64,000 nt of DNA, from the NCBI RefSeq assembly GCF_011089875.1, contig NZ_JAANAS010000002.1, forward strand, positions 32,554-96,553. The letters run 5' to 3'. Of this stretch, positions 26,309 to 36,517 are shown in pieces. The notes under the pieces are model-generated. The model had not been told where the DNA came from. It ran no database searches and worked only from the letters and a program-made list of their open reading frames with translations. A program made the position numbers and the translations under genes. This stretch comes from Psychroflexus maritimus (lineage in GTDB: Bacteria; Bacteroidota; Bacteroidia; Flavobacteriales; Flavobacteriaceae). How positions within the stretch are numbered: position 1 is the first letter of the stretch; every line of letters starts with the position of its first letter.

Positions 26309-26425
26309 GATTTCATGTTTTTATTAAAAGCGAATATATTTAAAATTATACGCATTAGTATTGATATTTATCAAATTTAGACTAAATTTCATAGTGTTTT
26401 TAGCCGCTAACCTCTTTTTTAAAAT

Positions 26426-26433
26426 TATATTTG
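26426..26433 (+). promoter_or_regulatory. -7 box for the lipoprotein pair
   Basis: TATATTTG, a full TAnnTTTG match 21 bp before the ATG at 26455. It overlaps a TTG (26431) that opens the longest reading frame, which supports the ATG as real start. The -33 element is weak. Confidence 0.55.
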
Positions 26434-26454
26434 TTTTCACAAACAGATATAATT

Positions 26455-26931
26455 ATGAACAAAAATTTATTACTCCTATCTTTAGCTTTTATATTGGCTT
26501 CTTGTGGCGCTTCTAAAGAAATTAAACAACAAGAAAACAACTTTAATGGCGATTGGAAGTTATTAAGTGTTGATTATCCTGACTCTAGTGGTTTTTTTGA
26601 CGTAACACTTTTTGAAGTAGCCTCAGCTAGTTGTTTTGAAGGTTCTAATTGGAGTTTTGTTGCCAATAATAACCGTGGAAAGGTTTTAATAAGCGATAAC
26701 GATTGCATTATACCCGAACAAAATATGGTGTGGTCATTACAAGACAGTAATCACATGTATTATAATTACGATATTTTGATAAAAATGGCCGATGACGAAA
26801 AAGCTAGTCAGCAGAAGCGTGGTTCACGAATGCAATTGAAACAAATTTCTAAGCAAAATATGGTATGGGATTTAAACGTCAATTTTCAAGGCAAACCAAT
26901 GATTGTTCAGCTAAATTTTGTTAAAAAATAA
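26455..26931 (+). CDS. Lipocalin-like lipoprotein
   Basis: A 158-residue lipoprotein with signal MNKNLLLLSLAFILASC, lipobox LASC (Cys17). The mature part begins NFNGDWKLLSVDYPDSSGFFD (in part) and has a small-barrel pattern of strands (GSNWSFV, GKVLIS, RMQLKQIS, MVWDLNVNF) like lipocalin-like proteins of Bacteroidetes. It is followed 29 bp later by an OmpA-family lipoprotein gene, a pairing often seen in Flavobacteriia. The start was moved from TTG 26431 to the ATG because of the -7 box. Probably anchored in the outer membrane; ligand unknown. Confidence 0.75.
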   Translation: MNKNLLLLSLAFILASCGASKEIKQQENNFNGDWKLLSVDYPDSSGFFDVTLFEVASASCFEGSNWSFVANNNRGKVLISDNDCIIPEQNMVWSLQDSNHMYYNYDILIKMADDEKASQQKRGSRMQLKQISKQNMVWDLNVNFQGKPMIVQLNFVKK

Positions 26932-26960
26932 ATTACACCTATTAATTATAAAAGTAAGTC

Positions 26961-27659
26961 ATGAAAAATTTTGTACTTAAAATTAGCCTATCTTTAGTTT
27001 TAGTCCTATCATTATTGGGCTGTGATGCAATGAAAAACACCAATAATACCCAGCGCGGATCGGCAATAGGTGCAGCTGGAGGTGCTATTCTTGGAGGAAT
27101 CTTAGGAAATAACCTTGGAAACGGAAACAACACCGCTTTAGGCGCAGTTATTGGCGGCGTAGTTGGTGGAGCATCTGGCGCCTATATTGGGAACAGAATG
27201 GACGAGCAAGCTAAACGTATAGAAGAAGAAATTCCAGGGGCAGAAGTGGTTCGAGTAGGAGAAGGAATTGCCGTAACTTTTGATGAGAATTCGGGGGTTT
27301 ATTTTGATACGAATCAAGATGATTTGAATAAAGATTCTAAAGAATCACTAGATAAACTCATCAAAATTCTTTTAGAATATCCTAAAACAAACATTGTTAT
27401 AGAAGGACATACCGATAGTGTTGGAAACGACATTTATAACATGGATTTATCCAGAAGAAGGGCTTCTTCTGTAGTCGATCATTTAATTAAAAATAACGTA
27501 TCTAGCAACCGATTAACCATGAAGTATTTTGGTGAAGATCAGCCTAAATACGATAATGGAACAGCTGAAGGAAGAGCAAAAAATAGACGGGTTGAACTGG
27601 CTATTGTAGCTAACGAAGAATTTAAAAAAGAAGCCGAAGAGCAAACTTCACAAAATTAG
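26961..27659 (+). CDS. OmpA-family lipoprotein with glycine-zipper segment
   Basis: A 232-residue envelope protein. Signal peptide with lipobox LLGC (about residue 21), then a glycine-zipper region (about 33-78: repeated GGAILGGILG and GAVIGGVVGGASG) expected to insert in or lie on the membrane, then a C-terminal OmpA/MotB domain (about 105-225) with YFDTNQDDLN, the peptidoglycan-binding IVIEGHTDSVG and NRRVELAI. It tethers the outer membrane to peptidoglycan. Second gene in the operon with the lipocalin-like lipoprotein. Confidence 0.9.
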   Translation: MKNFVLKISLSLVLVLSLLGCDAMKNTNNTQRGSAIGAAGGAILGGILGNNLGNGNNTALGAVIGGVVGGASGAYIGNRMDEQAKRIEEEIPGAEVVRVGEGIAVTFDENSGVYFDTNQDDLNKDSKESLDKLIKILLEYPKTNIVIEGHTDSVGNDIYNMDLSRRRASSVVDHLIKNNVSSNRLTMKYFGEDQPKYDNGTAEGRAKNRRVELAIVANEEFKKEAEEQTSQN

Positions 27660-27963
27660 CATAATAAAGTATTTATCTACTGAAAACTGGTTTATCTATA
27701 GTCGTTTGTCTCTTAAATTAAGCCTTAAAAATAGTTTGCAGATATTTTCCTCTTCATGATTTAGATTGATTATGTTCGTTGTTTATTTTGATAAAATTGT
27801 GTCAATCTAAGTGAATTTAATGAGTGAAGTCAATTCGATTTGTTTCGAGAAAAAAAAATTTATAGTTAAAATTTTGCTTGTTAGGATTTTTTTTAAATAG
27901 GTCTAATTATTACTATTCAACTTACTTTAGTCTAAAAAGCTTATCAAATTTAATAATGTTCCA
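27660..27963. other. 304-bp gap without recognised features
   Basis: AT-rich sequence between two convergent genes (OmpA-like + and TrmH-like -). No credible open frame and no strong terminator hairpin was found. Confidence 0.5.
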
Positions 27964-28494
27964 TTAGATTGAAAGCCTCTTAAAGTATTCCCATAAACAA
28001 ACCCCAACAGAAACGGAAATATTCAGCGAATGTTTTACGCCTTTTTGTGGGATTTCAACCACTTGGTGAGAAGCTGAAACTACTGCTTGATTTACACCTT
28101 TTACTTCATTACCAAAAATGAGTGCATACTTGGTATTTGCCTTAATTTTTATATGCTCTAAGGAAGTAGCGTTTTCAGCTTGCTCAATACTTATTACTTT
28201 AACGCCCTCTTTTTTTAATCGTTCAACTAAAGTGATTGTATCTTCTGTATATTCCCAAGCTACATTTTCAGTAGCTCCTAAGGCAGTTTTTCTAATATCT
28301 TTGTGAGGAGGAGTAGCCGTTATTCCGCAGAGGTAAATTTTTTCAACTAAAAAAGCGTCAGATGTCCTAAACACGGAACCTATATTATTTAAACTCCTAA
28401 CATTATCAAGGATTACAATAAGTGGAGTTTTTGCGGCCTTTATAAACTCCTCAGGAGTTTTTCTTGCTAATTCTTCATTCTTTAGTTTTCTCAT
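27964..28494 (-). CDS. TrmH/SpoU family RNA 2'-O-methyltransferase
   Basis: A 176-residue SPOUT methyltransferase. Motif 1: VILDNVRSLNNIGSVFRTSDAF; motif 2: ALIFGNEVKGV; motif 3: VEIPQKGVKHSLNISVSVGV (each quoted in part), including the deep-trefoil SAM-binding knot. It modifies the ribose of a tRNA or rRNA nucleotide; the target is not readable from the sequence. The longest frame would add 15 residues (to 28539), but the MRKLKNEEL start at 28494 fits the family. Divergent from mutS across about 190 bp. Confidence 0.9.
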   Translation of the reverse strand: MRKLKNEELARKTPEEFIKAAKTPLIVILDNVRSLNNIGSVFRTSDAFLVEKIYLCGITATPPHKDIRKTALGATENVAWEYTEDTITLVERLKKEGVKVISIEQAENATSLEHIKIKANTKYALIFGNEVKGVNQAVVSASHQVVEIPQKGVKHSLNISVSVGVCLWEYFKRLSI

Positions 28495-28682
28495 TGACTT
28501 ATTTTCTGCAAAAGTCTTAAATCTAAATTCCATAAGCAACTAAATGTTTACCATTTTTTTCTAGCTAAAATTAAATAGCTCAGCGCAATCTGAGGATATT
28601 TCATTTTACTTTTTTTGAAATCTGATGAATAAATAAGCACGAGTTTTTTAACTTAGCCTTTTTTAAATTCAGCACTTAAATT

Positions 28683-31280
28683 ATGGCACAAAAAGCAAAA
28701 GTAACTCCTTTAATGAAGCAATATAATGCAATCAAAAACAAATATCCTGATGCTTTATTGCTTTTTAGAGTTGGTGATTTTTATGAAACTTTTGGAGAGG
28801 ATGCTGTAAAAACAGCGCGCATTTTAAATATTGTTTTAACCAACAGAAACAATGGTAGTGAACGAACCGAACTGGCAGGTTTTCCTCATCATTCATTAAA
28901 TTCTTACTTACCGAAACTTGTAAAAGCTGGAGAGCGAGTTGCTATTTGTGATCAACTTGAAGATCCAAAAAAGACTAAAAAAATTGTGAAAAGAGGGGTA
29001 ACTGAGTTAGTAACGCCAGGGGTTGCATTAAACGACGAAGTGCTTCAGTCTAGATCAAACAACTTCCTTGCGGCTATTCATTTTGGAAAAAAACAACTGG
29101 GAATTTCTTTTTTAGATGTCTCTACAGGTGAGTTTTTAACTGCTCAAGGGAATGCCGCTTATATTGATAAACTCATGCGAAATTTTCAGCCTAGTGAAGT
29201 TTTGATTTCTAAAAAAGACAAATTGAAATTCGTTGAGTTACTTGGCAAAGATTTTCATGAATTTTATATGGAAGACTGGCTTTTTAAAATTGATTATGCC
29301 AAAGAAAATTTAAATACTCATTTCAATACCAATAGCTTAAAGGGCTTTGGTGTTGAAGATTTAGAGGAAGGACTTGTAGCAGCCGGCGTTGTTTTGCATT
29401 ACCTTTCAGAAACTCAACATCATCAATTAAAGCACATCTCTAGTATTTTAAGAATTGCTGAGGATGCTTATGTGTGGATGGATAAGTTTACGATTAGAAA
29501 TTTAGAACTTTATCAAGCAACCAATCAGCAAGCAGTTACCTTGTTAGATGTAATTGATAAGAGTATCTCCCCCATGGGAAGCAGGCTGTTAAAACGTTGG
29601 TTAGCCTTGCCTTTAAAAAATAAGGAGGCTATTAAAAAGCGCCATCAAATGATTGATTTTTTGCTTAAAAATCCTTCATTGCAGCATCTAATTCAAAATC
29701 AATTGAAGCAAATAAGCGACTTAGAGCGGCTTATTTCTAAGGTGGCTACTCAGAAAATTTCCCCTAGGGAAGTAAATCAACTAAAGTTTTCAATTGCGGC
29801 AATTTCACCCATCAAGGAAGCACTTCAAAAGACTAATTCTGAAGCTTTTCAGGTATTAGCAGAAAACATTAACTCCTGCCAGTTGCTTCAGCAAAAAATT
29901 ACAGAAGCTTTGGCCGAAGATGCACCTGTGAATATTAATAAAGGGCATGTTATAGCCCCAGGATTCAATAAAGAATTAGATGAACTACGAAGTATTGCTT
30001 TTTCAGGAAAAGACTACCTAGATGAAATGCTGGAAAGAGAAAGTCAAACTACCGGAATTCCCAAGTTAAAAATTGCAAGTAACAACGTTTTTGGATATTA
30101 CATAGAAGTAAGAAATACCCATAAAGACAAGGTTCCAGATAACTGGATTAGAAAACAGACCTTAGTCAATGCAGAACGTTATATCACTGAAGAATTAAAA
30201 ACCTATGAGGCTAAAATATTAGGCGCTGAAGAAAAGATTCATCTGCTTGAGCAAGAATTGTTTCAACAGTTAGTCGTCTGGTTATCAGATTATATTAAAG
30301 TAGTTCAACAAAATTCTTTTCAAATTGCTCAAATTGATGTTTTGTGTTCTTTTGCTCAATTAGCAAGAGAGGAGCATTATGTAGAACCCGAAATTAATGA
30401 AGGTCTAGATTTAATTATTGAAGAAGGTCGTCATCCTGTGATTGAGAAGCAACTTCCAGCTGGCGAATCCTACATTAGTAATAGTGTAAAGCTCAACCAA
30501 GAAGACCAGCAAATTATCATGATTACAGGACCCAATATGAGTGGTAAATCGGCATTGCTTCGCCAAACAGCCTTAATTGTATTACTGGCTCAGATGGGAA
30601 GTTTCGTACCGGCTAAATCCGCTCAAATAGGTATTGTAGATAAAATTTTTACTCGGGTAGGTGCAAGCGATAACATCTCTATGGGGGAATCAACTTTTAT
30701 GGTTGAAATGAATGAAACGGCCAGTATTTTAAATAATATTTCGCCAAGAAGTCTTGTTTTGTTAGATGAAATTGGAAGAGGTACAAGCACCTATGATGGA
30801 ATTTCTATTGCTTGGGCAATAAGCGAATACTTGCATGAGCATCCTGCCCAAGCAAAAACCTTATTTGCTACCCACTACCATGAGCTAAATGAAATGACAC
30901 AGAAATTTGAACGAATAAAAAACTACAACGTTTCTATTAAACAGTTGAAGAATAAAATTTTATTTTTAAGAAAGTTAGTTCCAGGCGGAAGCAATCATAG
31001 CTTTGGTATTCACGTAGCTAAAATGGCCGGAATGCCCCAACACGTCATCCATCGGGCCAACAAAATATTAGAAAAGTTAGAGCAATCACACGGTTCTGAA
31101 GAAATTTCAGCAACAATCAATAAATCTGAACCAGAACCACAGCTTAGTTTTTTTAATTTAGATGATCCACTTTTAGAACAAATTAAAGAAGAAATTATAC
31201 ACTTAGATATTAATACTTTAACTCCCGTTGAAGCACTAATGAAACTCAATGAAATTAAACGGTTGCTAAGTAAAGAGTAA
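28683..31280 (+). CDS. mutS: DNA mismatch repair protein MutS
   Basis: An 865-residue MutS. The N-terminal mismatch-binding motif [16 protein letters not shown] (about 22-37) has the Phe-x-Glu that contacts the mismatch. The ATPase carries Walker A GPNMSGKS near 616-623, Walker B region [16 protein letters not shown] and ATHYHEL. The C-terminal segment [26 protein letters not shown] (in part) is the oligomerisation/MutL-linked tail. It acts with MutL, which is not in the window. Its transcript ends at the hairpin at 31355-31391. Confidence 0.98.
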   Translation: MAQKAKVTPLMKQYNAIKNKYPDALLLFRVGDFYETFGEDAVKTARILNIVLTNRNNGSERTELAGFPHHSLNSYLPKLVKAGERVAICDQLEDPKKTKKIVKRGVTELVTPGVALNDEVLQSRSNNFLAAIHFGKKQLGISFLDVSTGEFLTAQGNAAYIDKLMRNFQPSEVLISKKDKLKFVELLGKDFHEFYMEDWLFKIDYAKENLNTHFNTNSLKGFGVEDLEEGLVAAGVVLHYLSETQHHQLKHISSILRIAEDAYVWMDKFTIRNLELYQATNQQAVTLLDVIDKSISPMGSRLLKRWLALPLKNKEAIKKRHQMIDFLLKNPSLQHLIQNQLKQISDLERLISKVATQKISPREVNQLKFSIAAISPIKEALQKTNSEAFQVLAENINSCQLLQQKITEALAEDAPVNINKGHVIAPGFNKELDELRSIAFSGKDYLDEMLERESQTTGIPKLKIASNNVFGYYIEVRNTHKDKVPDNWIRKQTLVNAERYITEELKTYEAKILGAEEKIHLLEQELFQQLVVWLSDYIKVVQQNSFQIAQIDVLCSFAQLAREEHYVEPEINEGLDLIIEEGRHPVIEKQLPAGESYISNSVKLNQEDQQIIMITGPNMSGKSALLRQTALIVLLAQMGSFVPAKSAQIGIVDKIFTRVGASDNISMGESTFMVEMNETASILNNISPRSLVLLDEIGRGTSTYDGISIAWAISEYLHEHPAQAKTLFATHYHELNEMTQKFERIKNYNVSIKQLKNKILFLRKLVPGGSNHSFGIHVAKMAGMPQHVIHRANKILEKLEQSHGSEEISATINKSEPEPQLSFFNLDDPLLEQIKEEIIHLDINTLTPVEALMKLNEIKRLLSKE

Positions 31281-31354
31281 CTTTTTTTTAGTTTTATATA
31301 AACTTAAATCCTAAGCTTATTGAAGCTGAACTCAAGTGAAAATAACTTGAAAAA

Positions 31355-31391
31355 ATAAAGAGCCTCTGATAATTATCAGAGGCCCTTTATT
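31355..31391. terminator. Bidirectional terminator, mutS / metalloprotease
   Basis: GCCTCTGATAA (31362-31372) is followed directly by its complement TTATCAGAGGC (31373-31383); outer AATAAAG/CTTTATT extends the stem past one A.C mismatch. It sits between the convergent mutS (+) and the secreted protease gene (-). Confidence 0.88.
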
Positions 31392-31410
31392 AAGTGAATA
31401 TTCAAAAAAA

Positions 31411-34095
31411 CTATCTTACAATAAGTTTTTCTACTGTTCTTGAGCCGTTATTTTCAATTTCAACTAGATAGATTCCAGAAGAAGCATTTTCCAATTGAAC
31501 TTCAGTTGAGCTTGTTTGATTTCCTAAATCTATAGTCTGAATTAGTCTTCCATTAATATCGTAAATTCTACCTTTTGCATTTTGATCTAAACCAGAAGAA
31601 AAGCGAAGATTAAAGGTTCCGTTACTTGGATTAGGATATACTGAAAATTCTGAAGTTACTTCTTCATTAATAGAAAGATTTTCTCCACACATTTCTAAGT
31701 ACCATGAATTTAATGTTCCAGTATCTTGATTCCAAAAATCTTGAATTTCTAGTGTCCAAGTTCCTAAAGACCCACCTCCTTCATAGGCAGAAAGCTGTCC
31801 GTTACTTGGAGAAAAAATTCCAGAAAGTGGATTTGGACAACTTCCAGGAATAGCACTACCATCATCTGAAAATAATACATTAATCCCATTTTCATCGTTA
31901 CATTCTCGGTCAAAAAGTACAACTTCCTGTCCGTTAGGACCAATCAAAGTAATCACTAAATCGTTAATCCAGGCATGACTTATATCAACCCCTACGCGTA
32001 ATCGTTCAAGATCGTCATTCACATCAACCTCTATGGTAGAAGACAATACTGCTCCGGGCTGTTCGGCACCTTCACTATCAGGAATGTTAACAGTTGTGGT
32101 ATTTTCAAACTCAGAACACTCAAATTCAAAAGGTTCAGAAACACTAAACACGGGAGAGACAGCATAAAAAATTTGATCTGCAGCTTGTATTAAAATTAGA
32201 GCTGAATCAGTTTCTAATTCTTCGGGTACATTAAAAAGATAGCTTCCATTGTTAGGTACGTTATCTGCAATTTGTTCAAAATTTTGACCAGCATCTGTAG
32301 AAAAGAAGATATCTACTTGAGAAGCATTGATTCCATTAGCAGTAGTTCCTGCCACATTCCATGTAATTTCTTCTTGCTCACCTTTACCAAAAACTTCATA
32401 TAATCCAGGGCTTGTTACCTCAAAAGGACCAACATTTGCAACATTTACCGTTACAACATCAGAAGCACTTTGGCCACCAACTATGTTGTTATCTCTTACC
32501 AAAATACTAAAATCCATAGTTCTTGATACATTAGGAATTACTTCCCAAGTAGAGGATAAACTTCCTGAAAGCACAGTTTCAAACCTAGGAAAAAATCTAA
32601 TTGATTCTACCGAACTAGGGAAGGATTTAAAGTTTGGTCCTTGCGAAGAACTACTTTGCGGTGGCTGCGCTGAAACTTCAGGATCTAATTGTTCCCAATT
32701 ATAGGTTAAATCATCTCCCTCATTGTCAGTAGCTTCTGCATCTAAGAAAAAAGCTGTTCCGTAGGGTATGGTATGATTGGTCTGAACGGTTAAAGTAGGA
32801 GGATTGTTAGCAATGCTAATTTCCTCAGCACAATTCCCACTAGCCCCTGTTATTGTATTTTCTACCTGAAAGACACTCACAAAATGGAAGTGATCATCAC
32901 TATTGTTTTGAACGTTTGGAGGACAAATTCCAGCGTAACCCATAATAGTATTTCCACTTCCTGTCTCCATTGCTGTTGATGAAGTTCTTTGGCAGTTGTT
33001 GTTTTGTGTGTGAGTTGCTCCAAATTGGTGTCCAATTTCGTGGCATACATAATCTACGTCATAAGCATCTCCTACAGGAGAAGGAAGCCCAGTTACACCT
33101 TGAGCTTTACCACTAAAGCTACATACACTTCCTAATGCAGCTATTCCACCACCACCTGTACTAAAAACGTGACCAATATCATAATTTGCAGAACCAATTT
33201 CATTATCAATTTCGGTTTGATTTTGCCCAAGCATTGCACCACCGTTATTATTAGAATAGGGGTCGCTAACTATACTCAACTGGATTAAATCTTCATTATC
33301 GTCAATAAACTCTAAGGTAACTGAAAAATCTCGTTCATATATTTGATTTACGCGATCTATACTAACAGCCATAGCAGCTTGCACCGTTTCTAGTTTTTCA
33401 CTATCAGGAGCTGAACTTGCTACTCCAGCTTCATTTAAGTGAAAATTAGCATACTGAGATGTACAAGCTAATGCCAACCTATATTTTCTTAAGTAGCTAT
33501 CATTTATTAAATTTGACGAAAGGCTTTCTGATGCTAACTGGTCAAAATCAATTTCAATATCTTCATTACCTGAAAGTTCGCAAATACCTCTAGTTTCTTC
33601 ATCATTAGTAGCATAAGACTTATTAAAAACCATATAATATTCGCCATTACTTGTCATAGGATTAATATATGTTGAGCCTGATTGCCCTGTAATATAGCCA
33701 TAAAATCCGTGTGGTGTAATTGTTATTCTAATGCTAGTTGCTTTCTGGTCTAAATTTTTTCCTACATAGGTTTTGATGTTAGGAAATTTAGCTTTTAATT
33801 CATCAGAAAATGAACTAGCTTCATACATTAAGTACTTACTCATGTTTCCATTTGCATCAGGGAAACTAGCAACAACAGAAGATTCCTCATTACTAAACCG
33901 GTTGGGAGCCGCAGCTAAAAAATCACTTAATTCACCTACATTTAAGAAGTAGGTATCGTACTTTTTAACTTTTGAACTGTAATTGATTAAATCGTCGTGT
34001 AAATCATAAGGACTTGCCTCTTGAAAATAGTTCCTAGACTGCCCAAAACAAATTACACTAATTAATAAGGTTAAAAGGGATATTTTTAATTTCAT
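31411..34095 (-). CDS. Secreted reprolysin-like zinc metalloprotease with T9SS sorting domain
   Basis: An 894-residue exported protease. Signal peptide (to about residue 19), a propeptide-like region, then an M12B-type catalytic domain with HEIGHQFGATH at 352-362 (HExxHxxGxxH) and Met-turn residue Met385 in NTIMGY. Downstream come Ig/fibronectin-like regions (about 425-650), a proprotein-convertase P-like domain (about 665-800; DLERLRVGVDISHAWINDLVI in part) and a type A T9SS sorting domain (about 815-894, VYPNPSNGTFNLRFSS to GIYLVEIENNG). It should be exported by the type IX system and act on extracellular protein. It is transcribed alone and ends at the shared terminator. Confidence 0.93.
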   Translation of the reverse strand: MKLKISLLTLLISVICFGQSRNYFQEASPYDLHDDLINYSSKVKKYDTYFLNVGELSDFLAAAPNRFSNEESSVVASFPDANGNMSKYLMYEASSFSDELKAKFPNIKTYVGKNLDQKATSIRITITPHGFYGYITGQSGSTYINPMTSNGEYYMVFNKSYATNDEETRGICELSGNEDIEIDFDQLASESLSSNLINDSYLRKYRLALACTSQYANFHLNEAGVASSAPDSEKLETVQAAMAVSIDRVNQIYERDFSVTLEFIDDNEDLIQLSIVSDPYSNNNGGAMLGQNQTEIDNEIGSANYDIGHVFSTGGGGIAALGSVCSFSGKAQGVTGLPSPVGDAYDVDYVCHEIGHQFGATHTQNNNCQRTSSTAMETGSGNTIMGYAGICPPNVQNNSDDHFHFVSVFQVENTITGASGNCAEEISIANNPPTLTVQTNHTIPYGTAFFLDAEATDNEGDDLTYNWEQLDPEVSAQPPQSSSSQGPNFKSFPSSVESIRFFPRFETVLSGSLSSTWEVIPNVSRTMDFSILVRDNNIVGGQSASDVVTVNVANVGPFEVTSPGLYEVFGKGEQEEITWNVAGTTANGINASQVDIFFSTDAGQNFEQIADNVPNNGSYLFNVPEELETDSALILIQAADQIFYAVSPVFSVSEPFEFECSEFENTTTVNIPDSEGAEQPGAVLSSTIEVDVNDDLERLRVGVDISHAWINDLVITLIGPNGQEVVLFDRECNDENGINVLFSDDGSAIPGSCPNPLSGIFSPSNGQLSAYEGGGSLGTWTLEIQDFWNQDTGTLNSWYLEMCGENLSINEEVTSEFSVYPNPSNGTFNLRFSSGLDQNAKGRIYDINGRLIQTIDLGNQTSSTEVQLENASSGIYLVEIENNGSRTVEKLIVR

Positions 34096-34179
34096 GAAAA
34101 AACTTATTTAAATTTTCCTCAAAATAACCAATAATAATTGAATATTCATAATATTTGCTTCTAAAATAATTCAAAACCT

Positions 34180-35022
34180 ATGAAAAAAGTATTTTTTATT
34201 GCCATGTATTTAGTTGTTTTTGGAGCTTTTGCTCAATTGCAAACTCCAGAACCCTCTACCTCAACAAAAATTGTTCAAACTATTGGTTTAACAGAGTTTC
34301 AGCTAGAGTATGCACGCCCTTCTGCAAAAGATAGAGCTGTGTTTGGTAATCTAGTACCCTACGGAAAAAAATGGCGCACAGGAGCCAACTTAAACACCCT
34401 CATTGAATTTGATGACGCTATTATTTTTGGTGGTCAAGAGGTGAAAGCAGGAAAGTATGCAATTTTTTCTAAACCTAAACCTGACCAGTGGAAAGTTTAC
34501 TTATACAGCGATACCGATAATTGGGGCTTACCTGAAAAATGGGAAGAAGATAAAGTTGTTGCTGTTGCACAAGTGAATCGAAAAGAAATTAATAATTTTA
34601 TAGAAACATTTAGTATTAATTTCAACTCGATTACAACCAATACCGCTCATTTACAGCTAGAATGGGAAAACACACGCGTTGATATTCCAATTGAAGTACC
34701 AACCGATTTAAAAGTAGAAGCTTCGATAAAGGAGGTAATGGCGAATGAGCCTGAAGCTAGGGATTATTACCAAGCAGCTGCTTACTATTTTGAAACTAAA
34801 AAAGACCTTGATCAAGCCAAAGATTGGATTGATACCGCTATGAAGCAAATGCACGAAAAGCCTTTCTGGATGTTGCGTTTACAATCTTTAATACACGCCG
34901 AAGCTGGAAATAAAAAATCAGCAATTAAATTGGCTAAGGAGTCTATGAAAGCTGCTGAAAAAGCGGGTAACGATGATTATGTTAAAATGAATAAAGACTC
35001 ATTAAAAGAGTGGGGAGCATAA
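34180..35022 (+). CDS. DUF2911 domain periplasmic protein
   Basis: A 280-residue exported protein: signal peptide to about residue 19 (FGAFAQ), then the DUF2911 domain (about 25-170) with YARPSAKDRAVFGNLVPYGKKWRTGAN (in part), FGGQEVKAGKYAIFSKP and the strand-rich continuation. The last ~100 residues are TPR-like helices (DYYQAAAYYFETKKDLDQAKDW in part). Domain function unknown; it is common in Bacteroidetes and often linked to carbohydrate-rich envelopes, but nothing here proves a role. It ends at the hairpin at 35046-35085. Confidence 0.85.
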   Translation: MKKVFFIAMYLVVFGAFAQLQTPEPSTSTKIVQTIGLTEFQLEYARPSAKDRAVFGNLVPYGKKWRTGANLNTLIEFDDAIIFGGQEVKAGKYAIFSKPKPDQWKVYLYSDTDNWGLPEKWEEDKVVAVAQVNRKEINNFIETFSINFNSITTNTAHLQLEWENTRVDIPIEVPTDLKVEASIKEVMANEPEARDYYQAAAYYFETKKDLDQAKDWIDTAMKQMHEKPFWMLRLQSLIHAEAGNKKSAIKLAKESMKAAEKAGNDDYVKMNKDSLKEWGA

Positions 35023-35045
35023 GCCTTTATTTATCTTCCCTCCAT

Positions 35046-35088
35046 AAAAGTTTCAAGCTTATCCTTAGATAAGCTTGAAACTTTTTTT
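35046..35088 (+). terminator. Terminator of the DUF2911 gene
   Basis: AAAAGTTTCAAGCTTATC (35046-35063) pairs perfectly with GATAAGCTTGAAACTTTT (35068-35085) around a 4-nt loop, followed by more T residues: an 18-bp stem. Confidence 0.92.
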
Positions 35089-35099
35089 AAATTTAACTG

Positions 35100-35612
35100 A
35101 TGAAAATTCTTGCTATTTCAGGTTCTGCTAGTCGTTTGAGCGGTAATTATTATTTGCTTCAGGCCATTGCTGATTTATGGAAAGACCAAACTGAAGTTGA
35201 AGTTATTGAAGGATTGGAAGAACTAAGTCTTTTTTCGCCAAAAAAACTAGAAACTGGTTCTCCAAATGAAATCAAGTTGGTAAAGGATAAAATTTCAACA
35301 GCCGATTTAGTCTTATTTGCTACGCCAGAATACAGTAATAATATCCCTGCTTGTTTAAAAAGTCTTTTGGAGTGGTGTACAGCCTCAGGAGAATTTCATC
35401 AAAAAAAAGTTATACCAATAACCTTCACACCACATGAGCCACGAGGAAAATATGCTATGCAGTCCCTTTTAATGAGTTTACAAGCGCTAAATGCGAGGGT
35501 TTTGGTTCAAATGACTTTGTATAAAACAGAGGTTGAAATTGAATCTCATAAAATTTATTTACCTGAAGAACTAAAAGCCCTGTTTTTAGAGGCTTTACAA
35601 ATGTGTAAATAG
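35100..35612 (+). CDS. NADPH-dependent FMN reductase-like flavodoxin-fold protein
   Basis: A 170-residue flavodoxin-fold enzyme. The phosphate-binding loop GSASRLSGNYYLL is at residues 8-20, and the FMN-proximal FATPEYSNNIPACLKSLLEW (about 75-94) is diagnostic of the NADPH-dependent FMN reductase family. Likely reduces FMN, quinones or chromate-type acceptors in the cytosol; the natural substrate is not visible. It starts 15 bp after the previous terminator stem, so it must have its own promoter in a very short space, or depend on read-through. Confidence 0.85.
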   Translation: MKILAISGSASRLSGNYYLLQAIADLWKDQTEVEVIEGLEELSLFSPKKLETGSPNEIKLVKDKISTADLVLFATPEYSNNIPACLKSLLEWCTASGEFHQKKVIPITFTPHEPRGKYAMQSLLMSLQALNARVLVQMTLYKTEVEIESHKIYLPEELKALFLEALQMCK

Positions 35613-35832
35613 ATGCGTAAGTTTAAATAGGAAAAGCCTTAAGTCACCAAAACAAAGAAGTGCTTGTTTTCAACCTATTTGAAACCATAAAAAGTGATTG
35701 AAGTTATTCTAAAAACGACCTATAATTATAATAAGTTGAAACCTAAAACCCGCTTGAACAGGCAAATTTGATAGACTTTGTAGTAGCCTTTTTATTTTTC
35801 TGAAATAAATTTCTCATTTTCAAGAAAAAGCT

Positions 35833-35840
35833 TACTTTTG
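35833..35840 (+). promoter_or_regulatory. -7 box of the rpsF-rpsR-rplI operon
   Basis: TACTTTTG matches TAnnTTTG and lies 23 bp before the rpsF ATG; TTTC occupies the -33 position. Such a start leaves a leader of under 20 nt, too short for the S6:S18-binding RNA structure found upstream of rpsF in many bacteria. Confidence 0.6.
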
Positions 35841-35863
35841 CACCTCATTAAAAATGTAGAAAT

Positions 35864-36205
35864 ATGAATCATTATGAAACTGTTTTCATTTTGAATCCCG
35901 TTTTATCTGAAGATCAGATAAAGGAAACAGTAAAGAAGTATGAAGATTACCTTGTTTCAAAAGGAGCCAAAATGGTTAACAAAGAGGATTGGGGCTTGAA
36001 AAAATTAGCTTACCCAATACAGAACAAAAAAAGTGGTTTTTACCATTTATTAGAATTTCAAGTAGATGGCGTAGCCATTGACGAATTTGAGGTTTTGTTT
36101 AGACGTGACGAACGTGTAATGCGTTACTTAACGGTAAAACTAGATCGTGATGCTGTAGATTGGGCAAGAGAAAGAGAAAGTAGAATTAAATCAAGCAAGA
36201 AGTAA
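35864..36205 (+). CDS. rpsF: 30S ribosomal protein bS6
   Basis: A 113-residue protein with typical bS6 features: [18 protein letters not shown] at the N terminus, [22 protein letters not shown] in the centre (in part) and [18 protein letters not shown] near the C-terminal end. It binds 16S rRNA as a heterodimer with bS18, encoded next. First gene of the operon, two bases before rpsR. Confidence 0.98.
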   Translation: MNHYETVFILNPVLSEDQIKETVKKYEDYLVSKGAKMVNKEDWGLKKLAYPIQNKKSGFYHLLEFQVDGVAIDEFEVLFRRDERVMRYLTVKLDRDAVDWARERESRIKSSKK

Positions 36206-36207
36206 TT

Positions 36208-36504
36208 ATGGCAACAATTGAAGAACAATCAAAAGGAAAAAATGACGGCCAGATTAGATATTTAACGCCTTTAGACATTGAAACAAAATCTAAAAAGCGT
36301 TATTGCCGTTTTAAAAGAGCTGGAATTAAGTATGTAGATTACAAAAATCCAGATTTTTTAATGGATTTTGTAAATGAGCAAGGAAAAATTTTACCTAGAA
36401 GACTTACAGGAACTTCTTTAAAATACCAAAGAAAAGTTTCTCAAGCGGTTAAAAGAGCTCGTCATTTAGCATTAATGCCATACGTTGGTGATTTATTAAA
36501 ATAA
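36208..36504 (+). CDS. rpsR: 30S ribosomal protein bS18
   Basis: A 98-residue bS18 with a 20-residue N-terminal extension common in Bacteroidetes. Core: [25 protein letters not shown] (in part), [35 protein letters not shown] (in part). The ARHLALMPY end is diagnostic. It is spaced 2 bp from rpsF and 13 bp from rplI, consistent with one transcript. Confidence 0.98.
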   Translation: MATIEEQSKGKNDGQIRYLTPLDIETKSKKRYCRFKRAGIKYVDYKNPDFLMDFVNEQGKILPRRLTGTSLKYQRKVSQAVKRARHLALMPYVGDLLK

Positions 36505-36517
36505 AAGGCAAATAATT

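Noticed and set aside
32327..32704. 125-codon plus-strand open frame inside the metalloprotease gene
   Set aside because: It is antisense to a gene with clear protease and sorting-domain motifs.
35613..35863. Possible S6:S18-binding RNA leader upstream of rpsF
   Set aside because: The -7 box at 35833 leaves a leader of under 20 nt, so the motif cannot be transcribed with the operon from this promoter.
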